A stretch of DNA of 64,000 nt from Lathyrus oleraceus (GCF_024323335.1 NC_066579.1:134330854-134394853), one strand, 5' to 3'; shown: positions 32,258-44,863, counted from the first letter of the stretch. Translations and numbers: made by a program. The notes: generated by a model not told the origin, from the sequence alone.

Positions 32258-35125
32258 CTACTCAATTAAATCCAATTCCTTAACCATTAACATAGACATA
32301 TGCAATGATTTCCGACTCAATGCATCGGCCACTACGTTTGCTTTACCCGGATGGTAATTCAAACCAAAGTCATAATCCTTCAGAAACTCTAACCATCTTC
32401 TCTGTCTCATATTCAGCTCTTTCTGATCAAACAAATACTTTAAACTTTTATGGTCACTGAAAACCTCAAATCTTGACCCGTACAAGTAAAGCCTCCATAA
32501 CTTCAGAACAAATACCACAGCTGCCAACTCTAAATCGTGTGTCGGATAGTTCCTCTCATGAACCCTCAGTTGTCTCGAAGCATAAGCTATAACCTGCTTA
32601 TTCTGCATCAACACACCACCCAAGCCCAACAATGAAGCATCACAGTAAACCTCAAATGATTCCGACGAACTCGGTAATATCAGAATAGGAGCAGTATTTA
32701 ACCTTCTCTTTAACTCTTGGAAACCTTCTTCACATTTTGAGTCCCAAACAAACGCTTGCCCCTTTCTGGTCAACATCGTCAACGGTAACGCCAACTTAGA
32801 AAATCCCTCAATGAATTTCCTATAATAACCAGCCAAACCAAGAAAACTCCTTATCTCAGAAACTGACTTCGGAGCTTCCCACTTAGATACCGCTTCTATC
32901 TTAGAAGGGTCAACAGCAACACCACCTCTTGAAATCACATGACCAAGAAAGCTAACCTCTTCTAACCAAAATTCACACTTAGACAGCTTAGAAAATAACT
33001 TCTTTTCTCGTAGAACTCCTAAAACCACTCTCAAATGCTCAGCATGCTCTTCTTCAGATTTCGAATACACCAAAATATCGTCAATAAACACCACAACAAA
33101 CTTGTCTAGATACGGATGGAAAATCCTATTCATATACTCCATAAATACCCCAGGCGCATTAGTCACACCAAAAGGCATTACAGAATACTCATAATGTCCA
33201 TACCTTGTTCTGAAAGCAGTCTTCTGAATATCCTCAGTTTTCACACGTATCTGATGATACCCTGATCTCAAATCTATTTTGCTGAACACACTCGCACCAA
33301 CCAACTGATCCATCAAATCATCAATCCTCGGCAAAGGATACCGATTCTTGATCGTCACTTTATTCAGTTGCCTGTAGTCCACACACAACCTCATAGTACC
33401 TTCTTTCTTCTTAACCAATAACACCGGTGCACCCCACGGTGACACACTCGGACGAATAAATTTCTTATCCAACAGATCTTCCAACTGACTCTTCAATTCA
33501 GTTAACTCAACAGCAAACATACGGTACGGAGCCATCGACATCGGCCTAGTACCAGGTACCAAATCAATCGAGAACTCAACTTCACGCTCTGGCGGTAATT
33601 CATTCACTTCTTCCGGAAACATATCAGGAAAATCACACACCACAGCTAGATCGCAAATCATCAGTTTATCTTTAGCCTCCGAAGTCGCTAACAGCATAAA
33701 CAACTCTGCCCCATCTGCTACTGCCTCATTCACCTGCCTCGCTGATAGAAACAAACTCTTTCCTTCCTCAATCTCAGGAAAAATCACAGTCTTATCAAAA
33801 CAATTGATATAGACTCGGTTAAACACCAACCAGTTCATACCCAGAATAACATCAATCTGCACAAGTGGAAGACACACTAGGTCCATCCCAAAGTCTCTAC
33901 CAAAAATACTCAAAGGACAATTTAAACAAACTGAAGTAGTAGTCACTGAACCCTTCGCAGGAGTATCAATCACCATACTTCCATGCATCTCAGATATCTC
34001 TAACTTAAGTTTCACAGCACAATCCAAAGATATAAAGGAATGAGTCGCACCTGTGTCAATAATAGCTACAAGAGGAAAGCCATTAATATAACACGTACCT
34101 CGGATCAAACGATCATCTGCAGAAGTCTCAGAACCCGATAAAGCAAAGACCTTGCCTCCCGACTGGTTCTCTTTCTTCAGCTTAGGACACTGTGGACTGA
34201 TATGACCCACCTCTCCACAGTTGAAACAAGTCACAGTCTTCAACCGGCACTCTGCAGCCAAGTGCCCACCTTTTCCACACTTAAAACACTTCTTCTCATT
34301 ACTGGTACACTCATGGATACGATGTCCAGCCTGACCACATCTGAAACACTTAGCAGGGGCACTGGAGTCTCCCCCACTAGGCCTCTTCATCCCACTCTGT
34401 CGCTGGAAACCTTTGCCAGCTGCATACGGTTTCCCACGATCATTCTGATTCTTGCCTTTCCTATCAACCCTTTGCTGATAGCTCTCCTCTCTGGCCTTGG
34501 TATCCTGTTCAAAAATCCTGCAACAGTCCACCAGGTCAGAAAACACTCTAATCCGCTGATACCCAATAGCCTGCTTGATCTCGGGATGTAACCCATTCTC
34601 AAACTTCACACATTTTGAAAATTCCCCAGTAGCCTCGTTATAGGGAGTGTAATACTTCGACAGCTCTGTGAACTTAGCAGCATACTCATTAACAGACCGA
34701 TTGCCCTGCTTCAATTCTAAGAACTCTACCTCTTTCTTTCCTCTAACATCCTCTGGAAAATACTACCTCAGGAATCTCTCTCTGAACACAGCCCAAGTGA
34801 TCTCAGCATTCCCAACAGCTTCCAACTCAGTGCGGGTAGCAACCCACCAATCATCTGCTTCTTCTGACAGCATATGCGTACCAAACCTGACCTTCTGGTT
34901 ATCGGCACACTCAGCCACTCAGAAGATCCTCTCGATCTCCTTCAACCACTTCTGAGCACCATCGGGATCGTATGCTCCCTTGAACGTTGGAGGATTGTTC
35001 TTCTGGAACTCACTCAGTTGACGAGCAGCTCCCATTCCCACAACATTCGGATTTCCCCCAAGTACTCCAGCTAGCATACCCAGAGCCTCAGCAATCGCAG
35101 CATCATCTCTACCTCTTCCAGCCAT
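32258..35125 (-). pseudogene. gag-pol: Element H gag-protease-RT-RNase H, three nonsense codons
   Basis: ATG at 35125 (MAGRGRDDAAIAEAL). The Gag capsid region is followed by three CCHC knuckles ([27 protein letters not shown]) at about 34350-34190. The protease shows DTGATHSF (about 34060), the RT shows [11 protein letters not shown] (about 33090), and RNase H shows YCDASLLG and ADALSRK. Stops: TGA at 34921-34919 (IERIF*), TAG at 34765-34763 (FLR*YFP) and TAG at 32260-32258 (LIE*F). All reading between them is in one frame with no indels, a very well preserved but non-functional polyprotein of a single Gag-Pol frame. Confidence 0.94.
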
Positions 35126-35232
35126 CTCTATTCTGAAAACCCAACAAGCTAAAACAATAAGTACTGATAGGGTTACACAACACCTATCACGTACAGGGAA
35201 ACAGAATAATTACGACTCGACTCGACCGACTA

Positions 35233-35245
35233 TGCTCTGATACCA
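35233..35245 (-). promoter_or_regulatory. Primer-binding site of element H
   Basis: TGGTATCAGAGCA on the - strand, four bases inside the 5' LTR end. It is of the initiator tRNA-Met type usual for chromoviruses. Confidence 0.9.
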
Positions 35246-35249
35246 CTAA

Positions 35250-37399
35250 TGTAACACCCTTCTAAAATACCCCAAAATTTAATTAAAATAACAACATATA
35301 TCAATCAGAGTAGATATGCAATTAAGGGTGTCACACAAACACTTCACACCATTCACCATGATAACTGTCATGCTCTTTTATTAATTCAAGACATAAAGCA
35401 TTTGCACAATACGCAGCGGATAGAGATTAATTCAATCATGCAAAACATGTAGCATATTACATGTAAACTGGTTCACAACCAACAATAAAACATTTAAAAC
35501 ATCCCATCCCGATGTTACATCTACCAGAGCATGACCCACTAAGGAACTACACTAGACTCCAAGCTCTAGCTTCTACTCAATCACTGCTCGTTACCTGAAA
35601 AATAGTTGTAAGGGTGAGTTCCTCAATCGATATAAAAAGCATTATAGAATATCATGAAATGCTAAGTAAATAACACGGTAATCACCCTAATCATATCACA
35701 CATTCAGTAACGGCACATCAACTCAATTATCATACTCAATACCAACACAATTCATACTCATACTCAATGCCAACACAACCACACGTATAATATTGGAATA
35801 CATCCATTCATATTATACGCCATACATACATTATGCAATGAGACTCCATGCATGCGGTACCGACTATTCGTGAACATATAGTTCACCTCACCGATCAAAT
35901 CCAGATACGGCTACCAAGCCCACTAGTCCCACTCATTTGAGACCTAGTGACTCACTCACTAATTCCTCACCACGGGAATTAGCTACCACCCCAAGGGCTA
36001 TGCTATGCACGCTAATCACCTAGCATGCAAACATCAACAACAATCTACAAAGATTTACTCACTAATTCCTCACCACGGGAATTAGCTACCACCCCAAGGG
36101 CTATGCTATGCACGCTAATCACCTAGCATGCAAACATCAACAACAATCTACAAAGATTTACTCACTAATTCCTCACCATGGGAATTAGCTACCACCATAA
36201 AGGCCACAATATGCATGCTAATTCACCTAGCAATGCAACATCATCAACAACAATCCACAATGGACATATGCTCACACTCTAAGCCATAAAACAGTCCATT
36301 CACCAACACATGCATAATATATACATTCACAACATTACGCATACTTTCACACATCATCAGCATATTTATCACATAATCATATCATGTCATGCCAATTAAT
36401 CAATCACAGTATTAGCACACTCTACTAATACCTATACTACTCAAAACAACGGGAAATGATCCCTACTATATCACATACCGATATAGGCCAACCATCAAAT
36501 ATGTACACAACATTTAAATACCAATTTTCCCACTTTTCAACAGTGTTAACCGGTTAACGCCCTGGGTTAACCGGTTAACGCCCTGGGTTAACCGGTTAAC
36601 GCAACACTGAACACGCTTCCTGGCAATTCACAACAGTGTTAACCGGTTAACGCCCTGGGTTAACCGGTTAACGCAAACAGAACAGCAATTTTCACAAATC
36701 ACAACAGTGTTAACCGGTTAACGCCCTGGGTTAACCGGTTAACGCAAGCAAAACAGCAACACTTCATAATTCACAACAGTGTTAACCGGTTAACACCCTG
36801 GGTTAACCGGTTAACGCAAGACAGAAAGCTGTTCCTGCGCTAACACGAAGCAGAATGCAGAATTCTCCGCATTTGCCGCCGTTGGAGGACTTTCGTACCT
36901 CCGATTCCGATTCCGTAAAAAGCTATACGTTCGGAAAATCACTACCCATCCAATTACAGATTCAATTACGGCTTTAACACAGTTTATTCATCACAATTTT
37001 TCAGCATCTAACATCCCAATTAGGGTCAATTCAACGGTTTATCACTACCCATTACATGTTAACCCATAATACCCATTAAACGACGATAAACCCCCCTTAC
37101 CTGAGTTAATCCGAAAATCCTTTAGCCTCAAGCTCTTCTCTTCTCCAACCTTCTTCCTCTTGCTCTGTCTCTTTGCCCTTTTCCTCTTTTTGAGCCGCTT
37201 CTCTGTTTTCACGTGAAAACTCTTTTTACCAAAAATGAAACTCTTTTTCCTTATTTCCAACTTATATATTTTCCAATAATTATTATTCCAATAATAATAA
37301 TAATAATAATAATCCAATAATTCCAATTATTTAATTAAATTAATAAATATAATATTAACTTAAATTAAATAATTATCTTATTTTTATCGGGGTGTTACA
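35250..37399 (-). repeat. 5' LTR of element H (2150 bp)
   Basis: Same sequence as 28558-30712 apart from about 11 substitutions, one small indel and a shorter ATA repeat. Includes 103-bp units (from 35955) and nine palindromes (36538-36820). As the 5' LTR it would carry the promoter for - strand transcription. I could not fix a TATA box with confidence. Confidence 0.95.
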
Positions 37400-37404
37400 A
37401 TGCC
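37400..37404. other. Right target-site duplication of element H (atgcc)
   Basis: Identical to 28553-28557. Confidence 0.95.
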
Positions 37405-38124
37405 AATGAAATTGCTTGTCTCATGCTGGCTACCATGAACTCAGAATTGCAAAAGCAACATGAGAACATGTCAGCGTTCGATATGATCAAACACCTGAAG
37501 TTGCTCTATCAAGAGCAAGCAAGGCATGAGAGGTTTGAAGTTTCAAAAGCCCTTTTTCAAAGCAAGTTAGCTGAGGGAACCCCTGTAGGTCCCCATGTAC
37601 TCAAGATGATTGGGTATGTGGAAAACCTTGAGAGATTGGGTTTTCCCCTCAAAAGGGAACTTGCAACTGATTTGATCTTGCAATCGTTGCCAAATAGTTT
37701 CAGTCAATTTTTCCTAAATTTCAATATGATTGATATGGACAAATCTCTTCCTGAACTGCTCGCCATGTTAAGAACTGCCGAGCAGAATCTGAAGTCAAAA
37801 GGGAAGTCCATTCTGATGATCGGAAATCGAAAGAGACAGAACAAAAGGCCCACTAAGCAGAGTGATAAGGGGAAGGGCAAGGAAGTTTCCAATCCCAGAT
37901 CCACTGCTGCTTTGAAGCCTAATGGAGGCATATCAAAAGAAGGCACCTGCTTCCATTGCGGTAAGACCGGACACTGGAAGAGGAACTGCCCAAAGTACCT
38001 GGAAGATAAGAAGAATGGAGTAGAGACTTCAACTTCAGGTATTTTTGTTATTAATTTATCTACTTCTGCATCATGGGTATTAGATACTGGATACGGTTCT
38101 CACATTTGTACAAATATGCAGTAA
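37405..38124 (+). pseudogene. gag-pro: Element C gag 3' part and start of protease
   Basis: Resumes the frame cut by H (NEIACLMLATMNSELQ). Gag helical region, a Lys-rich segment, one CCHC knuckle (CFHCGKTGHWKRNC, about 37950-37991), then the protease motif WVLDTGYGSHICTNMQ, interrupted by TAA at 38122-38124. One zinc knuckle is usual for copia. Gag packages the element RNA in cytoplasmic particles. Confidence 0.9.
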
Positions 38125-39957
38125 CTAAAAAGGAGTAGAGATTTGGCAAAAAGGTGAAGTCGACCTACGAGTTGGCTATGGAGCAAAGGTTGCTACTTTA
38201 GCCGTATGAACTTTTGTATTGACTTTACCTAGTGGTTTAATAATTCAGTTAGAGAACTGTTATTATGTACCTGCAATTAGCAGGAATATTATTTCCATTG
38301 CTTGTTTGGACAAGTTTGGTTTTTCATTTATAATAAAGAACAATTGTTGCTCAATTTATTTGAATGATATATTCTATGCTACTGCACAAATGAACAATGG
38401 ACTATATGTCCTTGATCTTGAAATGCCTATTAATAACATTAATACAAAATGGTGAAACCTAACGAGTTAAAACCAACTAGGTAAGAATATTAAAACTCTT
38501 CGATCAGATCGAAGTGGTGAGTATTTAATCCTAGAGTTTGATGACCATCTAAATAAGTGTGGGATCCTATCCCAACTTACTCCTCCTAGCACATCCCAAT
38601 GGAAGGGTGTATCTGAGAGAAGAAATCGAACCCTATTGGACATGGTCTGATCCATGATGAGTCACACCAATCTTCCAAACTCCTTTTGAGGACATACACC
38701 ATTGACATCAGCTTACACACTTAACCGTGTTCCATCCAAAAGGTTGAAAAGACACCATATGAGATATGGAGTGGTAAGAGACCACATATGTCTTACATGA
38801 AGATTTGGGGTTGCGAAGTTTATGTGAAACGACAAATTTCAACTAAGCTTAAGCCCAAATCTGACCAATGCTTATTTGTGGGGGTATCCTAAAGAAACAA
38901 GACGATATTACTTCTACAATCCTTCGGAGGGCAAAGTGTTTGCCGCTCGAACTGGAGTTTTTCTAGAAAAGGATTTTAATGCCAAAGGAACCAGTGGGAG
39001 GAAAGTAGAGCTTGAAGAAATTCAAGAATCACAAAGCATCAATACACCTATGGAGGAATTGGAGCAGGAAACACAAGTAGTTGTGTAAGAGCAACCTGCT
39101 CAAGTAGAACAAGACCAGCGTAGGTCAGGCAGGATACGTCACCTACCTGAGATATATGGATATCTGATCAAGGTGATGTATTACTCATGGATCAAGATGA
39201 GCCTGTGACCTACTCATGGAATCTTCGCCTTGATGAAACAGTAAAACTGTATGGATTCATCAAGAACGAAGATGAGCCTTGTGTCTACAAGAAGGTTAGT
39301 GGGAGCATGATCGTATTCCTGGTATTATATATAGATGACATATTACTCATTGGAATCGATATCCCTACCCTGCCACAAGTAAAGTCTTGGTTGGGGAAAT
39401 GCTTTTCTATGAAGGACCTGGGTGAAGCAGCCTATATATTAGGAATCAGAATCTATAGAGGTAGATCACAAAACTGCTTGGCCTAAGTCAGAGTACATAC
39501 ATAGACAAAGTGTTGAGACGCTTTAATATGAATGATTCCAATCTGGTTATGTGTTTTGCTTAAATGGTGGCATTGTGAGCTTGAAAAGTTCAATGCAAGA
39601 TGCAGTTGCTGATTCTACAACCGAGGCCGAGTATATTGCTGCCTTAAATGCAGCAAAGGAAGCTGTTTGGATCAATAAACTTGGCATAGTCCCTAGCATT
39701 GTGGATCCCATTGGTCTCTATTATGATAACAATGGTGTTATCGCACAAGCTAAGGAGCCTAGATCTCACCAACGATCCAAACACATACTTAGGCGTTATC
39801 ATCTCATTCGAGAGATAATAGATAGAGGAGATGTGAAAATATGTAAAGTACCTACACTTGACAATATAGCTGACCCACTAACAAAGCCTCTTGCGCAGCA
39901 GAAGCATGATGGCCATACTAGATCAATAGGCATACGGGGTATGTCTGATTGGCTCTA
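38125..39957 (+). pseudogene. pol: Element C protease-integrase-RT-RNase H remnants with internal deletions
   Basis: Pieces in order: protease C-terminus (LPSGLIIQLENCYYVPAISR, about 38222), part of the integrase core (LRSDRSGEYL and GVSERRNRT, about 38500-38640), an integrase C-terminal piece, an RT fragment with YIDDILLIG (about 39330), and RNase H (DSTTEAEYIAAL, YYDNNGVI, KPLAQQKHDG), ending TAG at 39955-39957. Compared with a normal copia Pol, three blocks are missing: the integrase N-terminal/first-Asp region near 38455, most RT fingers near 39213, and the RT-RNase H connection near 39548. Stops and shifts are frequent. The deletions may predate the insertion. Confidence 0.85.
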
Positions 39958-39962
39958 GTGCT

Positions 39963-39972
39963 AGTGGGAGAT
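39963..39972 (+). promoter_or_regulatory. Polypurine tract of element C
   Basis: AGTGGGAGAT directly before the 3' LTR, the usual copia plus-strand primer. Confidence 0.85.
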
Positions 39973-41337
39973 TGTTGGTGTAAGCCCTAGAGGCCAATAC
40001 TTTTGGTACTTGTATCGAATTATTTATTAATAATAAAAGGCATTTTCTTTATTATGGTTGATTAATAAAGTCCCTGGAATAGATAGTCCGTTTAATGTAT
40101 TAAGTGTGACTTAATCATGAGAACACATTAAACATAAGGACACTATTCTTAAAGTATCCGTAGTCGAGCTTTAGTGTGAAGTGGGATAACATTAAAGCAT
40201 TAAGACTATTATGTTTGTAGACTGATGATCACATCTCATGGATCATGGATAAAGAGTTATCAAGTCTTAAACATAGGTATGAATATTAGGAGTAATATTT
40301 ATACCGGATTGACCCACTATGAGAATACTATATAGAAAGTTATGCAAAGTGTCATAAGTTATTCTCATGGTGATAATAGTGTATACCACTCTTCGACCTG
40401 AAACCACTATGGATCCTAGATGTAGAGTCGAGTGCTTTATTGCTGATCCAACATTGTCCGTAACTGGATAACCATAAAGACAGTTGATGGGTACTCCACA
40501 AAGCATGTTGAGGGACATGAGTGTCCTAGATGGAATTTGCCCATCCTGCGTAACAGGATAAATGTCTATGGGCCCAATATTGAACTGGACAAGGATGACA
40601 CGGTCTATACCTTGTGTTCAATATAGACATAAGGGCAAAGGGGTAATTATACACATAATTATTATCACATGAGGTTTTGTCAGATCACATGACATTTTCG
40701 TGACTTGGGTAGCAGTGATGTGTTGCTAGATACCGCTCACTGTTTATTATATTAAATGCATGATTTAATATAATTGCGAACATCGCGAAAACCTATAGGG
40801 TCACACACAAAGGACGGATTGATGAGAGATAGAATAATTAAGGAACATCGTAAGGTACGGTGTACTTAAGTAGAATACGAAATATGGTAAGGTACCAAAT
40901 ACTTATGTGATTTTGGCATATTATGAGATATGGGCCAAAATGCACTTAAGTGGGATTTTTGGCTTGAAGCCCACACAAGTGGTTCTATAAATAGAACCCC
41001 TTGGGTAGAAGCATTGTAACTCACTGAGACAGAAAACACAACTGAAGAGTTGGAAATTCGTATCTCTCTCTCACTCAAAGCCTTCATTCATAACAGCTAG
41101 CAATGCGATTGAAGGAATCCGTTCGTGTGGACTGAGTAGAGACGTTGTCATCGTTCAACCTTCGTGATCGCCCTGTGGATCTGTATCAAAGGTTTTGATC
41201 ATTATCAGAGATCTGCACCAAAGGTTTGAATCGCCACAAGAGGTAACGATTCTATCACTAATCATGCCCATTCGTAAGGATCACTAAATGGAGAAATTTT
41301 TAAATTCCGCTGCGCCTTGAATGGCAATTATCCTACA
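39973..41337 (+). repeat. 3' LTR of element C (1365 bp)
   Basis: Same length as the 5' LTR with about 25 base differences by my count (about 1.8%); TATA box at 40986. Followed by the CATTG duplication. Confidence 0.95.
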
Positions 41338-41342
41338 CATTG
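41338..41342. other. Right target-site duplication of element C (cattg)
   Basis: Identical to 25018-25022; Ogre B LTR resumes at 41343. Confidence 0.93.
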
Positions 41343-43150
41343 GTATGGCTCCAAACAACCAAAGATCCAAGAGAATTGATGAGAATTGAGTGAGAATCAA
41401 AGAGAAGAAATTTTCGGGAAAATACCTTCAATGTTGTGCAGAACATGCTCTTCCTTGCTTCAATTCTTGTTTGATCTTGCTCCAATGACTTGCAGAAGTG
41501 GATTAGGAATGGAAAGAAGCTTTGGATCCTGGAGTTTTTGAATCTACAAACAGTGAGATTCAAACTCAATTTTCAAGTGAAAATTATCAAGTTTTCCTTT
41601 GAATTGTGAGGGTTTGAAGAGAGGGGGCAAAGTTGGCGCGCAAGGATCCTTTCAAATGATCTCAAAGGATCCATATTTATAGCATTTGGAAGTGTTATTT
41701 GCACACTTGAATTTTCTTCCAAATTTTGCAATGTCATGCACAAACTTGCATGGGCGTGTAGAGGCCCGTGAAGTAATTCAATTAGATCAAATGGATCTAA
41801 AATGAGGTTGGAATGAAGCTTGAATGGCAAGGCAATGTTATGTGATCATTTGGACTTTGATTTCCACCAATGATGCAGGCATGTTAAAACCATATGCAAC
41901 CCTAGCAAACTTGGTCCAAAATGAATGAATTAGGACTCTTTGGAAAGCTTAGATCAATAAAAACAACTCTTATGTTGAACACTTTTCCATTTGGAACTTG
42001 GATCAAAGTGAATTTCGAGGTGGAAGTTTGTAAATTTCAACATGTTGAAAAATTTTCTAAGTGTCAAGCCATATACCTCAATGTTCCACCTTACTAAACT
42101 TTTGATGTAAGCTCCAAATGAGAAAAGTGTATTCATCAAAGTTGTAGCGCTTTCAAAGACCATCAAAATGGTCACAATTTGAGATCATTTGGATTTATAA
42201 TGAGAGAGTTATGCATTTTTGAAGTTGTGGAAAATCACTTGTTCAATAGTATTGGTCCAAAATGACCTATAATGTATCCTCATATCATATGCTCATAAAA
42301 GTTGATTTAACTTTCACTCCAAACATAAAATTTGAAGTAGACATCTTGAATTTGATTGTGCAACTTAAATATTTCATCTCATAAAAATCGAACAAGTTAT
42401 GGCTTTGGGAAGTTGACTTTCAAGTTAGGGTTTAGACAAAATGACCTATAATGTTTCAACATATAAAATGACTTTCCAAGCAAAATTAGCTCTAAACTTC
42501 AACATGAAAGTTGTTTGGAATGTCATTTAGAGTAACATTTATCTTGGAATAATTTTCATATGGTGAAAATTGTAGGAGATAGGGTCTAGGGAGACCCGAT
42601 TTTGATTAGATGAATTCATCTGGCCAACCACCACCAACCAACTTGCTAACTTGAAATTCTCTTGACTTTTTAGGCTCATGGTGGATCACATATGCATAAG
42701 ATGATTAATTTTGGAGTGTCCCTTGATAAATTCGATCAATTGGTGAGGAAGCTTGTTGAAGAAGTTACTTAGGAGACCCAGACAAACTAGGGTTTCCAAG
42801 GCAAATCAACTCCAAACTCTTGAAGAAAACTTGATCAAAATAACATGTAGAGATCATGGGGACACATATATGATGCTTAGATACTTTGTTGATCAATCCT
42901 TGGTTGTTCTCTTAAACATGAGGGTCTTAAACCATATATATGAACTTGATAGACCAATGAGGACCATGCCCTACCTACAAAAGAGTTAGGCAAATACAAA
43001 GACATATTTTTGGTATTTTGGTTAGTAAAATGATAAATATACAAGTATGATACAATCACATGGTGCTTGGTGATCTCTCCCAAAACAAACCCAATGAAAA
43101 AAGGGGTAAGGAGGATGCCAATAAGACATCTGGCTGAAGAAAACCTGCTA
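41343..43150 (-). repeat. Ogre B 5' LTR, upstream 1.8 kb (resumes after element C)
   Basis: Follows the CATTG duplication of C. Together with 22182-25022 it totals about 4.65 kb, close to the 4.5 kb A LTR. A TATA box on the - strand is at 41674-41681. Near 42450-42550 it matches, in reverse complement, the start of the G LTR (58155-58230: phrases such as AACATTATAGGTCATTTTG). The outer end is uncertain within about 43110-43160; the expected TGTAAGA terminus was not found. Confidence 0.8.
41674..41681 (-). promoter_or_regulatory. Probable TATA box in Ogre B LTR
   Basis: TATAAATA on the - strand, in the context GCTATAAATATGG, matching the position of GCTATAAATAGAGG in the G LTR. Confidence 0.55.
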
Positions 43151-43366
43151 TGAAAGTGATGCATGAACTGTAATGTTTTTGATTATTTAAATTTCAAGGA
43201 ACATATGAAGTTCTATTTGCAAATATTAAATAATAACAATAGTAACAATTTGATTGACCATAAAGTCTCTTTTTATTCATAAAATTTGGAAGAATTACAC
43301 TGAGTATAACTTCAGAAACCAAAATACAAATACAAGAGAAAAGGAAACTAATCATCCTAAGGACCC

Positions 43367-44863
43367 CTAAGCAACTGTATCAGATGATCTAGCTGCGGGC
43401 ACATACTTCCTTCAGATGCGTCGAATCTCGAACTCAAAGGATTCCTTCATCTGAGCTTTCTCAAGGACAAGCTGATCAATAATCTTCTTCCAAGCACCAG
43501 AAGGTTGAGGCATACTAGAGGAAGGTAGACCTTTCGGCTCCCTCTGTCTCTTCACTGCTCGTTCCTTAAGAAGTTCGAGAAGCACATCCTTATCTTTCGA
43601 ATCAAGTTGTAATTCCTCATGCTTTTGGCTGAAAGCATGGAACCACTCTTCCCACATATCTCTCTCCTGCTTCATCTTGATGAGTGCGTCTTCCAACTCC
43701 TCTACATCTTGGTTAGGGAGAGTTAATGGCTCATCCACAACCAAATACATAGGTCTTTCACAAGTGTACGGCATCTTTAGTTCCAAAGCTCTTTTTTTCA
43801 CCCAAAAGATGTAAGCTTCCAAAGCTACAAAGTTGCACGGACCAAGCTCGGATCTTCCTTTCCTAAGCACCTTATGCCAAGAATGTATCATCCTCTGCTA
43901 AAAATGTTGGGGATCTTTACCCTGTTGATATAAAAGACCTTCTAACTGTGTGTTATTAGGTTTGTCTCTCAAGGGGAACCCAAGTTGACGACGAGCCAAA
44001 GCAGGGTTGTAGTTGATTCCTCCTTGTGTACCAATGAGAGGCACATTATAGAATTCACCACAAATATCAATAATATCCAAGTTACTCAATGCAGAATCAT
44101 ACCAAACAATATCATCATTAGTGAGAGACATGAGTCTCTGAGACCACTGTAGATATTGTTTGTTCTCCAAGAAAGCATGCGTCTGAGGCAAATGCAAAAT
44201 AAACCACTTGTACAGAAGAGGAACATAGCACACAATAGTCCTACCACCTTTAGAATTCCTTAAATGCAAAGAGAAATACATGTCACCCAACATAGTAGGA
44301 ACATGATTCCTAATTAAGAAGATTCTAAAGGCGTTAATATCCATAAAATCATCAATGTTAGGGAACAAAGCTAGACCATAAATAGGCAATACAAAGATGG
44401 CTTCAAAAGCATCCATACTACCGGCTTGAGCAAAGACATTAGCTTTTCCTATGAGGAACTCATAAGTCAACCCAAGGATACCTCCTTTCTTCACTAAATG
44501 ACCATCAATCTCATACTTCTTCAAATGAAGAGCTTCATCTATGATATGGGATATGGGAATCTCCTCCAATCCACTAAAGGGTACCTTGTCAGATACGAGT
44601 ATTCCCAAGAGATATCCGTACTCCTCTAACGTAGGTACTAGCTGATAATCGGGAAAAGTGAAGCACTAGTAGAGAGGATCATAGAACTGAACCAAAACAC
44701 TCAGAAGTCCTTCAACCACATCAGCAGATAACACGGACAAAAGCTTCCCATGATGTTACTTGAAGTCCAAGGGATCTTATACAAAGGATTAAAACTTCCT
44801 TAGCTTTTTCAAATCAGGACATCTGAAACTGTACTTATTAGTATTCCTTCGTCCACAATCCAT
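43367..44863 (-). pseudogene. ORF1: Ogre D ORF1, broken
   Basis: ATG at 44863 (MDCGRRNT). The first 90 codons hold several stops, but FTFPDYQLVPTLEEYGYLLG is recognisable. From 44608 two long frames carry most of the protein: KVPFSGLEEIP, KGGRTIVCYVPLLYKWFI and RLMSLTNDDIVWYDS, then MIHSWHKVLRKGRSELGPCN. The join at 43898-43891 is one stop codon. A Lys/Glu-rich, probably coiled-coil tail ends near 43367. Same unknown family as B ORF1 and G ORF1. Confidence 0.83.

Larger units (their letters stand above)
28558..37399 (-). mobile_element. Element H: Ty3/gypsy chromovirus (Tekay-like), nested in element C
   Basis: An 8842-bp insertion with two nearly identical LTRs (2155 and 2150 bp, TGTAACACC...GGTGTTACA), tRNA-Met type PBS, purine tract, and a perfect ATGCC duplication. 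The - strand encodes Gag with three zinc knuckles, protease, RT, RNase H, integrase and a C-terminal chromodomain-like tail, in the order of a chromovirus. Three in-frame stops make it non-autonomous. About 11 substitutions between the LTRs (hand count, about 0.5%) make it the youngest datable insertion here, consistent with its deepest nesting. Confidence 0.96.
25023..41337 (+). mobile_element. Element C: Ty1/copia LTR retrotransposon, internally deleted and interrupted by H
   Basis: Two 1365-bp LTRs, a TGGTATCAGAGC primer-binding site next to the 5' LTR, a purine tract before the 3' LTR, and a CATTG duplication on both sides prove a complete insertion. Without element H it is about 7.5 kb. 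Between the LTRs are a long leader, gag, and pieces of protease, integrase, RT and RNase H with large gaps, so it could not be autonomous. It sits in the 5' LTR of Ogre B. About 25 differences between the LTRs (hand count) suggest a fairly recent insertion. Copia lineage (Tork or Ivana-like) is not settled. Confidence 0.95.
15060..43150 (-). mobile_element. Element B: Ogre-type retrotransposon, interrupted by A and C
   Basis: Read on the - strand: 5' LTR (about 43150-41343 and 25022-22182), PBS, leader, ORF1, gag-protease, intron and RT, cut at 15060 by element A. The RNase H, integrase and 3' LTR should lie beyond the left end of A. C sits in the 5' LTR with a target duplication. B appears to be inserted in Ogre D just upstream of the D gag, since D-type sequence resumes near 43158, but I could not find a clean TG terminus or duplication at that end. 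Confidence 0.85.
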
